The notes under the pieces were generated by a model. That model saw nothing but the letters and a program-made list of their open reading frames with translations. It had not been told where the DNA came from and searched no databases. Shown piece by piece: positions 53,567 to 64,000 of a DNA stretch of 64,000 nt. The position numbers and the translations under genes were made by a program. Source of the stretch: Bugula neritina (taxonomy: Eukaryota > Bryozoa > Gymnolaemata > Cheilostomatida > Bugulidae); assembly GCA_964035545.1 (NCBI GenBank), contig OZ037773.1, forward strand, positions 10,171,751-10,235,750, in the 5' to 3' direction. Position 1 is the first letter of the stretch. Each line of letters starts with the position of its first letter.

Positions 53567-55299
53567 CAGGGGTGTCCAACCTTTTCAGACCGAGGGCCAC
53601 TCTGCAAGTTTCATCTTGAGCCGAGGGCCACAACATTTTTTCTGTTTTTAAAAATCAATTTTCAAGATTGATTAAGCATCTGCAGGCTATATGTATTGTA
53701 ATTATAAGCAATGGCTAGGCTTTGCATTTTTATTAAAATCATATAACACATTTAAATCGATATTTATGTGTGTGTGTGTATGTGTGTGTATGTGTGTGTA
53801 TGTGTGTATACGCATTTAATTAAAATAGGTAAACAAGAAACACAAATACAAAATTGTAACCAAACCCAAATTATACATATATACGTACAAAGTAAATATT
53901 CATGATATTATTCATGCAAAATTTAAACAAGATATGCCAGTGCTAAAAGTCTATATACTCATAGCGGTAGCCTATAGTTATATTTTACAACCATCAGTGA
54001 GACACTTGTGAGTACACAGTGAGTATTGTTTGCCTTGAACAATTCTGTTAATATCTGGTTCCGTATCAGAACATATAACCCTTAGTTGCTGGACTAAGTG
54101 CTGACTAGTGAGTGAAGTGTGATATTTATTTTTGTGTATTTCATTTGACTAAAAATTGAAAGTTCAAACCTTCAAGCCATCTCAGTGATAGTGCTGTGCA
54201 GTGCAGCATCTAACAATAGTATGCTATGAAAGTTAGCTATAAATAGTATAAGTTTTATAGTACCTAACAGTCAAAGGTCAAATGTCGAAGGTCAAGGCGA
54301 TCAGAAATCTCAAATCATTTCAGTACATACTCGTACAAAATTCATTATAAAACAAAATTGTTTAGGCATCTAACCTTAAAACAGTATGTAAATGAAAACT
54401 AACATACATAAGAATATTTTAGTACTGCATAAGTGAAGTGTGCCAGAGATTCTTCAACTACTTATCTTTCACAATACAATCAATAAAAGTGAGATCTCAG
54501 TTATACTTTCAAAAAAGTCTTGTCTCTATATATGGCCAGTCCTGATTAAATGTTTTTGAAATATCTGTCTGCACAAGATAGCTAAGGGCAACTTTTTAGC
54601 TGCAACTGCCTTGCTCAGGTTTGCATTGTAACTGTGTAAAAATTTAGTACCAGTAAAAAAATATCATTTAATTGTATGCTACTAGAATCAAAATTTAAAA
54701 ATTATGGTGTGAATCTTATTTTTTTCCAGTGCAATTTTTTGGAATTTTTTCATTCTTTTGCAAAGTTCTAGAAAAAAAACTGCACATTTTCGGCTAATTT
54801 TGCCTGAAAAGTTGATTGTTTAGTACCAGTAAAATAACTTAGCAAGAAAGCATGATATCTGAATAAAAAAGCAATGACTTATAGATTTTATATAAATTGT
54901 GGATTTATACACGGGGAATGGTATATTTCTTTTCAAGTAGTAAGCACTGTGCTCACTTCACGCTTCAGTGAACGAGTAGAGATGAGAATATAATATAGGG
55001 GTCTACATATTGTAAGTCACAAGCTTGCTAGCTAACAGGCTATAATGACTAGCTTGCTGTTATTGGTTGTAGTTTGATCTCAGGCTAAACAATAATAAGT
55101 AGGTAACACGCATGCCACCCACAGAACAATATTGTACAAGAAATTAAACTACATTTTAATAGAAATTGTGCTGCTGTTTCAGGCTAGTTAGCAAATTTGA
55201 TTTAAACAAAAAATTTGTAACTTGCTATACCTTGGGGGGCCACACAAATATAGCTGGAGGGCCGGATCCGGCCCCCGGGCCGCCTGTTGGACAGCCCTG
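53567..55299 (-). mobile_element. 1.7-kb non-autonomous hAT-type element, copy 2 (inverted)
   Basis: Flanked by a perfect 8-bp target duplication ATTTAAAC (53559-53566 and 55300-55307). Ends are caggggtgtccaac and gttggacagccctg. The body is nearly identical to the reverse complement of the copy at 46158, apart from an extra segment of about 53 bp near 55160-55215 and no poly-C tract. No transposase ORF is present. Confidence 0.93.
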
Positions 55300-55749
55300 A
55301 TTTAAACAAAAGCAGTCTTGTCAAACTATGGAATTTGCAATTTTATTTAGGCCTGCTTACTTGTCACATGTTATTCTATATAAACAAAAAACAAAGACAA
55401 GTGATATTTGTTATTCTACAGGTTTTTTTATTCTGATCTCTCTAAGTATAATATATTTAAGCATTCAGTTGTATATAGGTAAACAAATTTTCTAATAGAA
55501 ATGTGAATGCCATGCAAACAACTAATTTGTTAACTCATATTTACAATGTTACCCGCACCTACAAGTTTAGCTTTAGTATAATATAATATTATATACAATT
55601 ACAGGTGCATTAATTTTGGCTATACATAATAGTATATAAGAAGTTGCTGATATGCATTGCACAATGTTTGCTTTCTATGTTCTTATCAGAGATTTAGTCA
55701 TGAGTAATTTTCCCAAAGTTTTTCAGCTGACTTAGCAGTGTTTCCTGCA

Positions 55750-55757
55750 TATAAAAG
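55750..55757 (+). promoter_or_regulatory. TATA box of second LRAT-like gene
   Basis: TATAAAAG, 75 bases before the ATG at 55825. Confidence 0.6.
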
Positions 55758-55824
55758 CTTTGCTACAGATCGTATCAAGTCAGTATATTTTAGGTTCACG
55801 GCAGCAGGGAGAGGAGACTGTAGA

Positions 55825-58222
55825 ATGGCATCAGAGGTAAGCTGGGTAATACATTATTTATATAATAAAATATTTCTAATGTCTTTAGAACGTCTATGCT
55901 AACAAAATTACACTCAGGTAACAGCAGCTACAAAAAAAACTATTTTTTGATTTAATTTTTAATGTTGTCAGCGTAAAACGCTATTTTTAGAATTATAGGA
56001 AGGTTTTCTCAGAATTTACTTTAGTATTGAAAAACAGTCTGGCAATACAAAATAAACTGGGAGCAAATAAGTAAAATTTTAATACCTACAAACCCATTGA
56101 CCAGTATGTTTTAGATGTCAATTTCCAGCTAAATTTTTACAATCAAAATAATTTAAAATAGCTGTTTTCCTATTGGCATTAGGACAATTTGCGACTGCAT
56201 TTTAATATGTAACATTTTTAAATTTCTGCCTAAAGTATGAAATCATTTATATAGAAACTGTTTTTCATGAGAAAATAATGCCCTTCATGCATGTAGAGCT
56301 TTTTACATAATGTATACACATAGAATAAAATTCTTCAGCCATTTACTTGAGCCACAACATTGCCATGTGAGACTATATAGAACTTATCATTGTGCACTGT
56401 TCTTTGTCTTAGCTGAATTAGCTTTCAGTTACATGTCATGTCCTGAAAACTGGTGTTGTTCTCAATTCAGCCAATAGAAACCTGTATAAGAGACTTGAAG
56501 GAGTTGGTGACTCCAGCCGATGATCCAGACAACATTGCCAATCACTTTCTTGTCCGTAAAAAATTTTATGATCACCATTTCATGACTCTCCTTGCTGCTC
56601 TTAAGGAAAATGACTCATCAGTGAGATTATATTTCGAATTATTTTAGTAAATTCAAAAGTTGAAAAAAAGTAAATAATCTTAAACAATCACATGCACTTA
56701 AAATATTGTTAGTAATTTACTAAAATGCCTTAATAATATACTATAAATGTGATATAAATTAACTAGGATATAACAGTAGAATAATATACTATTTTTACCG
56801 GTGCCATTTTTACTGGACATTATAGAAAATCGATTGCTATTAAATTGACAAATTTTTATCTTAAATGGTGTTTATGACTGACCTTCAGTGCTTAATTTGA
56901 CATAAAATGTTTTTGTTTCAGATTATTGCGTTGCTCTACATACATTATACAACAGCTAAACCTTCATTGGAAGGAGTGAAGGATGCGTTTATACAAGGCT
57001 ATATCTCATGGGCTGAAGTTCAAGTACACACTGCTCTAATCAAAGTAGAGGTAAGCAGATGGCTTAATATGTCTCATTCTTCACAGTATTGCATTTTATA
57101 CCAACAACCACATCATATATTTTCATATTTAACAGCAAAATTACATGCACAAGAAACATTTTATTCTTTAGTATTTTATGTATCAAAGTATGCGAGTGCA
57201 TGCGTTTATATAATTTGCATATCTTACTTGATATGGTAAATTGGTAAATATAATGTCAACATTTTTTGTAGGCTAAAGATGATAAAGCTGCTAACATGCG
57301 TATTCTCTCAGATGAAGGCAAACAGCTGGAATACTACAAAAAAGGGAAGGTATTCAGAGTCCAAAGAGACTCTTACCCTACTGACTATGATGATAAGGTT
57401 GAAGCAGTAGAAAGGGCATTGAAGCGATTAGGAGAGAAGGCTTACAGGGTACCTTTCAACAACTGTGAGCACCTGGTCACGTATGCCCTGACTGGCATAG
57501 CAACCTGTCAACAGTTAGAAAATAAATTGGGTCGGGCTATTGTCGTGGATGAATGGGCATGCAAATTTCATATTAAAACTGTGGTCGAAGTGGTGAAAGC
57601 GTTGCCTTCAGTTTTGACCAAACTTGGAAAAATTTCCACTCCAGTGTTAAAGAAGGAGTTTTTGAGTCTGTTTGCTTCATTCTTTGATGAGGGTGTAGAA
57701 TACATGGTAACTGGAGCAGTGAGCAGTGCAGCTAAGGAGGTTGGTGGTATAGCAACGAGAAGTTGCATAAACTTTGGTTCTGCCGCTGCAATAGAGCTAG
57801 TCGTTCTCATTTTCCATACAGTCGGAGATTTGTTCATGTATAAAAAGAAAAAGAAATCTGCAGCAGAAGTTGCACAGAATTTTCTAAGAGGGATTGTGGG
57901 TGTGGTAGGAACCTCTCTTGGCACATTTTTAGGAGGCCTCATACTTGGTACAGTATTTGCATTTGTTGGTTTAGCTCCACTCGGTTTGACTATAGGGAAC
58001 ATAGTAGGTGGAGTAGTAGGGAATATTGCAGCAAGGAAGCTTGGGAATAATTGGCTCACAGGTGGTCGAATTGAGGCAAAGCTAATCAAATTTATTGAAT
58101 GCAAGTTTAAGCCATTCAAAGCACAACCACTGCAAGCACTGCAAGCCTCAAAGAGCCAGGAGCTACTTAGGCATATTATGTCATCCCAAAGAAAATTGGC
58201 CGTTGCATTACCAGCAATCTAA
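55825..58222 (+). CDS. LRAT-like protein with glycine-rich hydrophobic tail, complete
   Basis: Four exons: 55825-55836 (MASE), 56471-56620, 56922-57050, 57272-58222; phase-0 introns; 413 residues. LRAT motifs: YDHHFMTLL (His about 39-40), LLYIHY (His62) and FNNCEHLVTYALTG (Cys162), the His-His-Cys arrangement of LRAT/HRASLS thiol acyltransferases. A conserved segment follows around the VEYMVTG motif. Next are two hydrophobic regions: AAAIELVVLIFHTVGDLFMY (one helix), a Lys cluster, then a Gly-rich stretch from about residue 315 (GIVGVVGTSLGTFLGGLILG...) with GxxxG-like spacing. The tail likely inserts into or binds membrane, as C-terminal anchors do in several HRASLS proteins; this is an inference. 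The neighbours at 51492 and 61400 are tandem paralogues with the same exon plan. Confidence 0.85.
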
Positions 58223-58433
58223 CTGCTCAAATCAGAGCGACTTGACTTTTTTTTACTTATAATCATATTCTAGCAGTTAATATGTTTATTTGGTTTAGAT
58301 TTCAACTTAATATTGACTCCTCTTTTATTGAAATATTTGGTCATACAAATATTGTTTTGGTATTTATACCCCTATTTATTTGCTTTTTAATTTCTTATAA
58401 AAATCTGGCTAACATAAATAGCTATGCTTTTAA

Positions 58434-58439
58434 AATAAA
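58434..58439 (+). promoter_or_regulatory. AATAAA polyadenylation signal
   Basis: Canonical hexamer 212 bases after the stop of the second LRAT-like gene. Confidence 0.5.
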
Positions 58440-58580
58440 AACTTTTGTCTGTAGTTCTTGATCTTGATTGGGTCGAGTCCCAAGACCTCTCCGAGAGAGT
58501 AATAAAAAAACAACTGTGAAAACGCTTGATAACATATTTTATTGCTTACGCGTATCCTTATAAGAAGTTTATACTCTCTA

Positions 58581-58619
<39 letters not shown>

Positions 58620-61309
58620 CCTTTACCATGCTGAGTGTCATAAAAGTAACTTTTATCAACTTTGAAACTTTAACTGCTTCTCCACATACCATTAAGTGGT
58701 GCTCTTAAAATTACACAGCAGTTTAAGATTTCTATATATATATGTATATATATACATAAATACCTGACAAAGTACAGTTTCTGACTGTTCAAAGTATAAT
58801 AAAACATATATCATATAGGATAATGTCAAACTGAAGTAGTTGCGTAAGTCCCCATACATTGAGCTGACGAACATTCTCAGCGATAAATTCTTCATGGTAG
58901 GAAAATGGTTTGATATTTCCAGATGACATAGATAGCCTATTGTGCAAAATGTATTATATACACAGTAATACACTATTCAACTGGTAAGAGAAAATAACTC
59001 CTAAATAAATAGCAAAGATAATATAGTGTGTTTTGTAGAGCTGCAGTGTGATGATGTACGTGTTATCCAAATCACAGATATAAGTACAGGATGATTGTTA
59101 AAGTAGTTGTAGTTGATATGTAAACATTACAGTTTGATTGGCTTGTATATTTAATTCTCTCTCATTATAATCTATAGCACATGTATGCCGTTAAACGAGT
59201 GCATTGTGTTTTCTAAGCTGAACCTAAAAAGAAGACAACTACCAACCGATAATCTCAGAAACAAGCGGTCAGTCTCGTAGTTTTGGTGTCTTCATGGCAT
59301 TTTAATGTTTGGAACATCTGCACTTTATTTATTTAAATGTTTCTGCAAGCAGTTTTGTTATGTTCCTTCGCTCTTTTGAGGGTAAAGTAAGTCAGCTGTT
59401 TATATAACCAATTTTTAGTATCTACAGCAATACATGTATTTCGGCTACTTTTCGGGTTGAAATGCTGCTTGCTATAGGCATGAATGCTCTCAGCTGTACG
59501 CGACCCATATTTGGACACCTGCCAATTATTTAGTGCATCTTGACAACATAAGAACACATTGGATATTCCAATGCGAAGTATACAGATAGTTTCCCATTAT
59601 GTTTATTCCGTCTTCAAAATTCCAATTCATCACAGCCTGGCATTGCAAAAGCAATAATACACGCCCCCAGGCTTTCTATATATAGCCACAGTTGTGTTGT
59701 TGTACGAGGAAAAGCTGCTCAATGTTTTACCCTCCCTAGTTATCTTCTGATAGCAGTATTAGCAAGACACAATACATTTCTATTGAACTATGTCACACCA
59801 TATGGTACTAGACATTCAGACTCAATAAGGAAAATGTAATCTTGTAGTTGAGACACTTTGCTCTCACTTTATATGATGACTAAATGGTCCACTCTGTGGT
59901 AGGGATGGTGTTTGTCTGACATACTTCACCAAGTTATGAGTTAGGAGAAGTTGAGCAGGTTTAGCATCCACCCATGTCTCTAGCACTTTCTGCTTTTTAC
60001 AAGCTCATAAAAAATAGAATACTCCAGTATTAGATACAACTCACCCTAACACTGACATGTTGAGCAGAGTAACCATGTGGGATATCCATCCAGAAGATAA
60101 TTATGCAGAGTTTTAATACATTTTTCTTCAAATTTGTGCAAGAAGGTAGTTTAATGGCTTTTTTAGTTATTGACACGTTTGAAGGAAACAAAAGACTGTC
60201 ATAAATTAGGCTTCCCGAAACATAGTTCTGGAGATAAAAATAAAGAGAGACTCAAAGTACTTAAGCTAAGAGTTGATATCTATACTAAAGGTGCTTTTGC
60301 TGAAAATGAAATATTTAAAAGAAGACAATCAGTAATGAAAGTTGGGTTAGCATTGTCACTCTCCAGTTTTGGAGTAGATTCTTCATAGTCACTATATGAT
60401 TATATGCAGGCCACTTGTGAACTGACTATAGTAATATGTGTGCGCTATAGTAATATATGCTATAGTAATATGTGCTATAGTAATATATGTGCTATAGTAA
60501 TATATGTGCTATAGTAATATATGCTATAGTAATATATGCTATAGTAATATATGCTATAGTAATATGTGCTATAGTATAAAGATGTGCTATAGTAAGATGT
60601 GCTATAGTATAAAGATGTGCTATAGTAAGATGTGCTAATAAGATAGGCATGCCATAATAGATTTAAGTATAGCAATTAATCAATAATGTTGGCTTCACTG
60701 TTGATAGTTTACTAATAGTTTAAACTGGACTCTTGTATTCATTACATGAATAATAGTTGGGGAATCCCCTACAGTAACATTACTAGTGCTGAGCTGTTAT
60801 TGGAAAGTTTATATCATTTAATAATGTTTTGCAATCTTATTTCTGTTGGTTGTGTTTTTGTTAAATTAACGTAATGTAGCTTATTAAATCTCTTTATTCA
60901 CAGCTCTAAGAATTTCAGTGTACCTTTACAGTTTTGAGTCTGGGTGCATAGAAATAGCCACAATTTCTCCAATAACCCGAATCCTAATTAACTTTAATAA
61001 AACCCCACTACAAACTCTGGGGATAATACTGCAGCACTGAGGGTATACTGTTTGCTGTTTCAGCACTACATCACACTATTCAGAACCTAGCAACACTATC
61101 TACACTATCTATCTTTATATCCTGGTGCTACAAGAAAATCATTGTGGGCTTTCACTACTCAAGTTAAACTGTGTTAGCCTGAAATCCAAAGTGAAAAATA
61201 TTATTGGTCGTGGTGGTTGGAATTCCACAATTCATTCCTGAGATTTCATTCCTGAGATTTCACAATGCTGACAGTGTTATGTGATAAGTTATCAGAACAT
61301 TTAGATGGA
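58440..61309. other. Intergenic between LRAT-like genes, no gene seen
   Basis: About 2.9 kb with short (AT)n runs (58588-58618, 58732-58756) and a minisatellite at 60420-60640. The ORF at 60170-60388 looks moderately protein-like but has no recognised motif or splice context, so I do not call it. Confidence 0.4.
60420..60640. repeat. Minisatellite, unit about 12-20 bp
   Basis: Tandem variants of gtgctatagtaatatat and gtgctatagtataaagat. The Tyr/Ser-rich minus-strand ORF is an artefact of the repeat. Confidence 0.9.
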
Positions 61310-61317
61310 TATAAATT
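61310..61317 (+). promoter_or_regulatory. Possible TATA box of third LRAT-like gene
   Basis: TATAAATT, 90 bases before the ATG at 61400. The position is similar to that in the second LRAT-like gene, but the match is weaker. Confidence 0.45.
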
Positions 61318-61399
61318 ATAAACATAACTAGTAGATACACCACTTGAAGGGCTGCATTGAGCAGAGACACTGCAATATAACAGCGGAGATCGCAGAGAG

Positions 61400-61877
61400 A
61401 TGGCGTCCGAGGTTTGAATAACTGTTTAGCTCAAGATTAATAACTGTTTACTGTGAATTAAATGTTGTTAGGTTAAGATTGGTTATACTCTATAGTCTGA
61501 AGTAAGTTAAAACTTAAATTTAAATGTTTTATACATAACCAACTAAAACAGCTGATTATAGATAAAAGAAATATAACTAAAGATGAAAGCGTTGGAGATA
61601 GACTTCATCATATTGTACTTTGGTATCAAGCAATGAGAAGAACTTTGTTTTATTCATAATTCTGATCACTAACAGTTACACAAAAATTTATTTTAAAAAT
61701 AGAAAATAATGTTGCTTAGTGGTGAAAGGGAAATGATGTATAGTGTAACACAGATCATGCATGGAGTAAATACTGGCAGGGCTGTTGGTGACGTATAAGA
61801 AAGTGCATTTAATTTTGATTGCTAATCCTTGTCCACCTCACTTCTTGTTTTTTTCCAGAGATGATAATATTTTGTAA

Positions 61878-61927
<50 letters not shown>

Positions 61928-64000
61928 GCTTCTGTATTAAAATATACATTTGCCTATTACAATATCATTTCCCTATTTAGAATAAAACTTCACCATTGGG
62001 ATATTTGCAAAAATACATATTTTAAAAAAAAGTACAAGTTCCCATTTCTCAAGTTTATGAAATCATGAAGTAATACGTTTAATTTTAGCCTAAAGAAGTA
62101 TGCATCCGTGACCTTAAGGAATTGGTGTGCCCTTCTGATGACCTTGAAAACATTGCCAATCATTTCTGCGTACAGCGACACCGTTATGGTTCAGAATACA
62201 CACACCACTTCATGACCCTTGGAGCTCAGCCAAGTCTCACTGACAAATCGGTAGGTGTGTTTGAATTTTACTTTTATATCTGTCTATACAGTATAGACTG
62301 GACACTAATAGGCCTAAGCACCTGCTCATATACCTGTCTGTTATATAAACCGGACAGTATAACAAGTACCTGCTCTACCTGTCTGTTATATAAACCGGAC
62401 AGTATAACAAGTACCTGCTCTACCTGTCTATCTTATTGACTGAACAGTTTAACAAGTACCTGCTCTACCTGTCTATCTTATTGACTGAACAGTTTAACAA
62501 GTACCTGCTCTACCTGTCTATCTTATTGGCTGAACAGTTTAACAAGTACCTGCTCTACCTGTCTATCTTATTGACTGAACAGTTTAACAAGTACCTGCTC
62601 TACCTGTCTATCTTATTGACTGAACAGTTTAACAAGTACCTGCTCTACCTGTCTAGTATATTATGTAGACTGGACACCAACAACTATCTGGTCTACTAGT
62701 CTATTATATTATAAACTGGACAGCAACAAGTACCTGCTCCACCTGTCTAGTATATAGACTGGACAGTATAACAAGTACCTGCTCCACATGTCTAGTATAT
62801 AGACTGGACAGTATAACAAGTACCTGCTCTACCTGTCTAGTATATAGACTGGACAGTTGCGATGTATGCAGCTTTCATAATCACCCTTATATAACATACC
62901 ATTGTAAATGTGATTAGTTTTTTTTATAAAGAACTTTATTTTATTTGGTCTAATATTTCTATAGATAGTGAGTCTGCATTTCATTCATTACACCATGGCC
63001 ACACCTTCTCTAAACTTGTTAAAAGAAGCTCTTTTGCAAGGCTACATTTCATTTGCTGAAGTGAAGATTGGGAAACTAGAAGTTGTCAGACTAGAGGTAT
63101 AACCTTTGTGGTTTTATAACTGTCTTACACCTGTGTTGAAGTATGTTTATCACCCATAGTCTAATGTTATCAATACATCTGCTCATAGACTCATTGTTAT
63201 CAGTATGCCTTCATATTCAGCTATCTGTAGTCTAAAGGTTATACCAATATGTCTGCTCATATAGCTATCAGTTATAATAACACATTATGGCATGAATTAA
63301 ATACTTATATGTTAGAAATATACTTTTCTTTTTAAGAATGAGGAAGGAGAAATACAAAACATGTGGGTTTTATCAGATAAGAATAACTTGGAAGATGACC
63401 TCAAAAATGGCAGACTATTCAGAGTGCGAAGAGACTCATATCCCACAGACTGCGATGGTAAATTCAAAGCTGTTGAAAGATCTCTGGACAGACTGGGAGA
63501 GAAAGCATACAGAGCATCACTGAATAACTGTGAACACTTTGTTACTGAAATGCTTACTGGCAAATCTACATGTGGTCAGTTAAAAGGTAAAAACATGGCA
63601 TTGGCTATGGCTGTAGATGGATTTGCTAGCAGGCTTCACATTAAGCCCTTTATCGAATATGTGAAACAAATGCCTTCCACCGTGAAAATGGTAGCAGAAT
63701 TAGATACCCCAATGTCTGGCAGATTTTTCCTTGACTTATTCTCCTCCTCTCTTGATGAGGGATTTGAATATTTCACAACTGGTGCGATGAGTGCCATGGC
63801 AAATGAAGCGTATGGTCTAGTCAAACGTAGTGCTGTTAACATGCTGTCTGCCGCAATCATTGAGACCATTTTTCTCATTGGCTTCACAATGTACCAGCTG
63901 TTCCTTTACAAATCTGGCAAAGTAACCGCTAGAGTTGTGGCCAGAAATTTTCTGCAGAACGTTTCCTGTGTAATTGGGACGTCGTGTGGAACATTTGCTG
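61400..64000 (+). CDS. LRAT-like protein with hydrophobic tail, 3' end outside window
   Basis: Exons 61400-61411 (MASE), 62089-62250, 62965-63096 and 63337 to at least 64000; phase-0 introns; 323 residues visible. Motifs: YTHHFMTLG (four residues later than in the paralogues because of a YGSE-like insert), LHFIHY, and LNNCEHFVTEMLTG (Cys167), the closest of the three to the classical NCEHF motif. The C-terminal part aligns with the gene at 55825 (FEYFTTG, then a hydrophobic helix AAIIETIFLIGFTMYQLFLY) and is cut at VIGTSCGTFA, where the Gly-rich membrane segment begins. The donor of exon 1 (gag|gtttga) is weak. Intron 2 carries a 45-bp minisatellite. The start choice rests on the shared MASE exon. 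Confidence 0.82.
61879..61924. repeat. (AT)n microsatellite
   Basis: About 45 bp of (AT)n in intron 1 of the third LRAT-like gene. Confidence 0.95.
62340..62860. repeat. Minisatellite, unit about 45 bp
   Basis: About ten copies of a unit near aacaagtacctgctctacct plus gtctatcttattgactgaacagttt, in intron 2 of the third LRAT-like gene. In the centre the period is exactly 45 bp, so one frame stays open with a 15-residue repeat (EQFNKYLLYLSILL type). Confidence 0.92.

Noticed and set aside
58455-58500. Possible tRNA-type B box (gggtcgagtccc)
   Set aside because: No matching A box or cloverleaf could be drawn around it.
60170-60388. 72-residue ORF with Lys-rich, protein-like composition
   Set aside because: No motif, no splice context, and no match to the neighbouring families that I could recognise.
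62436-62699. 87-residue ORF with a 15-residue repeat
   Set aside because: It lies in an intron and follows from a 45-bp repeat period that is a multiple of three.

Overview
This window is nuclear DNA from an animal, most likely a marine invertebrate. Every recognisable gene is split by many short GT..AG introns. The DNA is strongly AT-rich, full of simple and tandem repeats, and carries non-autonomous hAT-type transposons. The protein families are metazoan extracellular and membrane families: thrombospondin type 1 (TSP1) repeats, a type-B carboxylesterase, PAN/Apple-like plus CTHRC1-C-terminal-like modules, and LRAT-like papain-fold proteins. I cannot name the phylum from sequence alone. I rebuilt the gene models by hand from splice sites and checked reading phase across every intron; all eight models close without a frame conflict.

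Layout. (1) 1.4-8.8 kb: two small secreted TSP1 genes on the + strand (1456-3128; 6962-8755) flank a decayed TSP1 pseudogene (about 5322-6505). (2) 8.8-15.8 kb: mostly empty sequence with one old hAT copy that keeps a perfect 8-bp target duplication. (3) 15.8-21.0 kb, - strand: a complete seven-exon type-B carboxylesterase/cholinesterase-like gene of 612 codons, with a full catalytic triad and a C-terminal GPI- or membrane-anchor-like tail. (4) 24.1-26.6 kb: a secreted His/Ser/Pro/Gly 10-residue-repeat protein. It shares the start-exon plan of the TSP1 genes (a 4-nt coding first exon, then a 36-42-nt signal-peptide exon, all phase 1), so it looks like a member of the same exon-shuffled family. 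(5) 27.6-49.8 kb: a tandem pair of paralogous 14-exon genes (626 and 638 residues). Each has a signal peptide, a Cys-rich PAN/Apple-like head and three copies of a module resembling the CTHRC1 C-terminal domain, with no collagen stretch. (6) 51.5-64.0 kb: three tandem LRAT-like genes with the same four-exon plan. The first is short and lacks the membrane-like tail; the third runs off the window. Two nearly identical 1.7-kb hAT elements lie in opposite orientation, one in an intron of the second CTHRC1-like gene and one between the first two LRAT genes.

The most unusual signal is in region 5. Several tandem arrays in the CTHRC1-like pair start on, or contain, an exon-intron junction, so that the splice donor or acceptor and the adjoining exonic bases are part of the repeat unit. 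The clear cases are at 33478-33801, 36010-36095, 46085-46157, 49062-49500 and 49524-49680, with a related one at the stop codon (49832 on). The largest array (about 2.95 kb) begins at a donor and carries dozens of consensus-like 5' splice sites. It and the acceptor array expand an intron that is 89 bp in the paralogue to 3.3 kb. Expression data are needed to tell whether this affects splicing or is neutral slippage.
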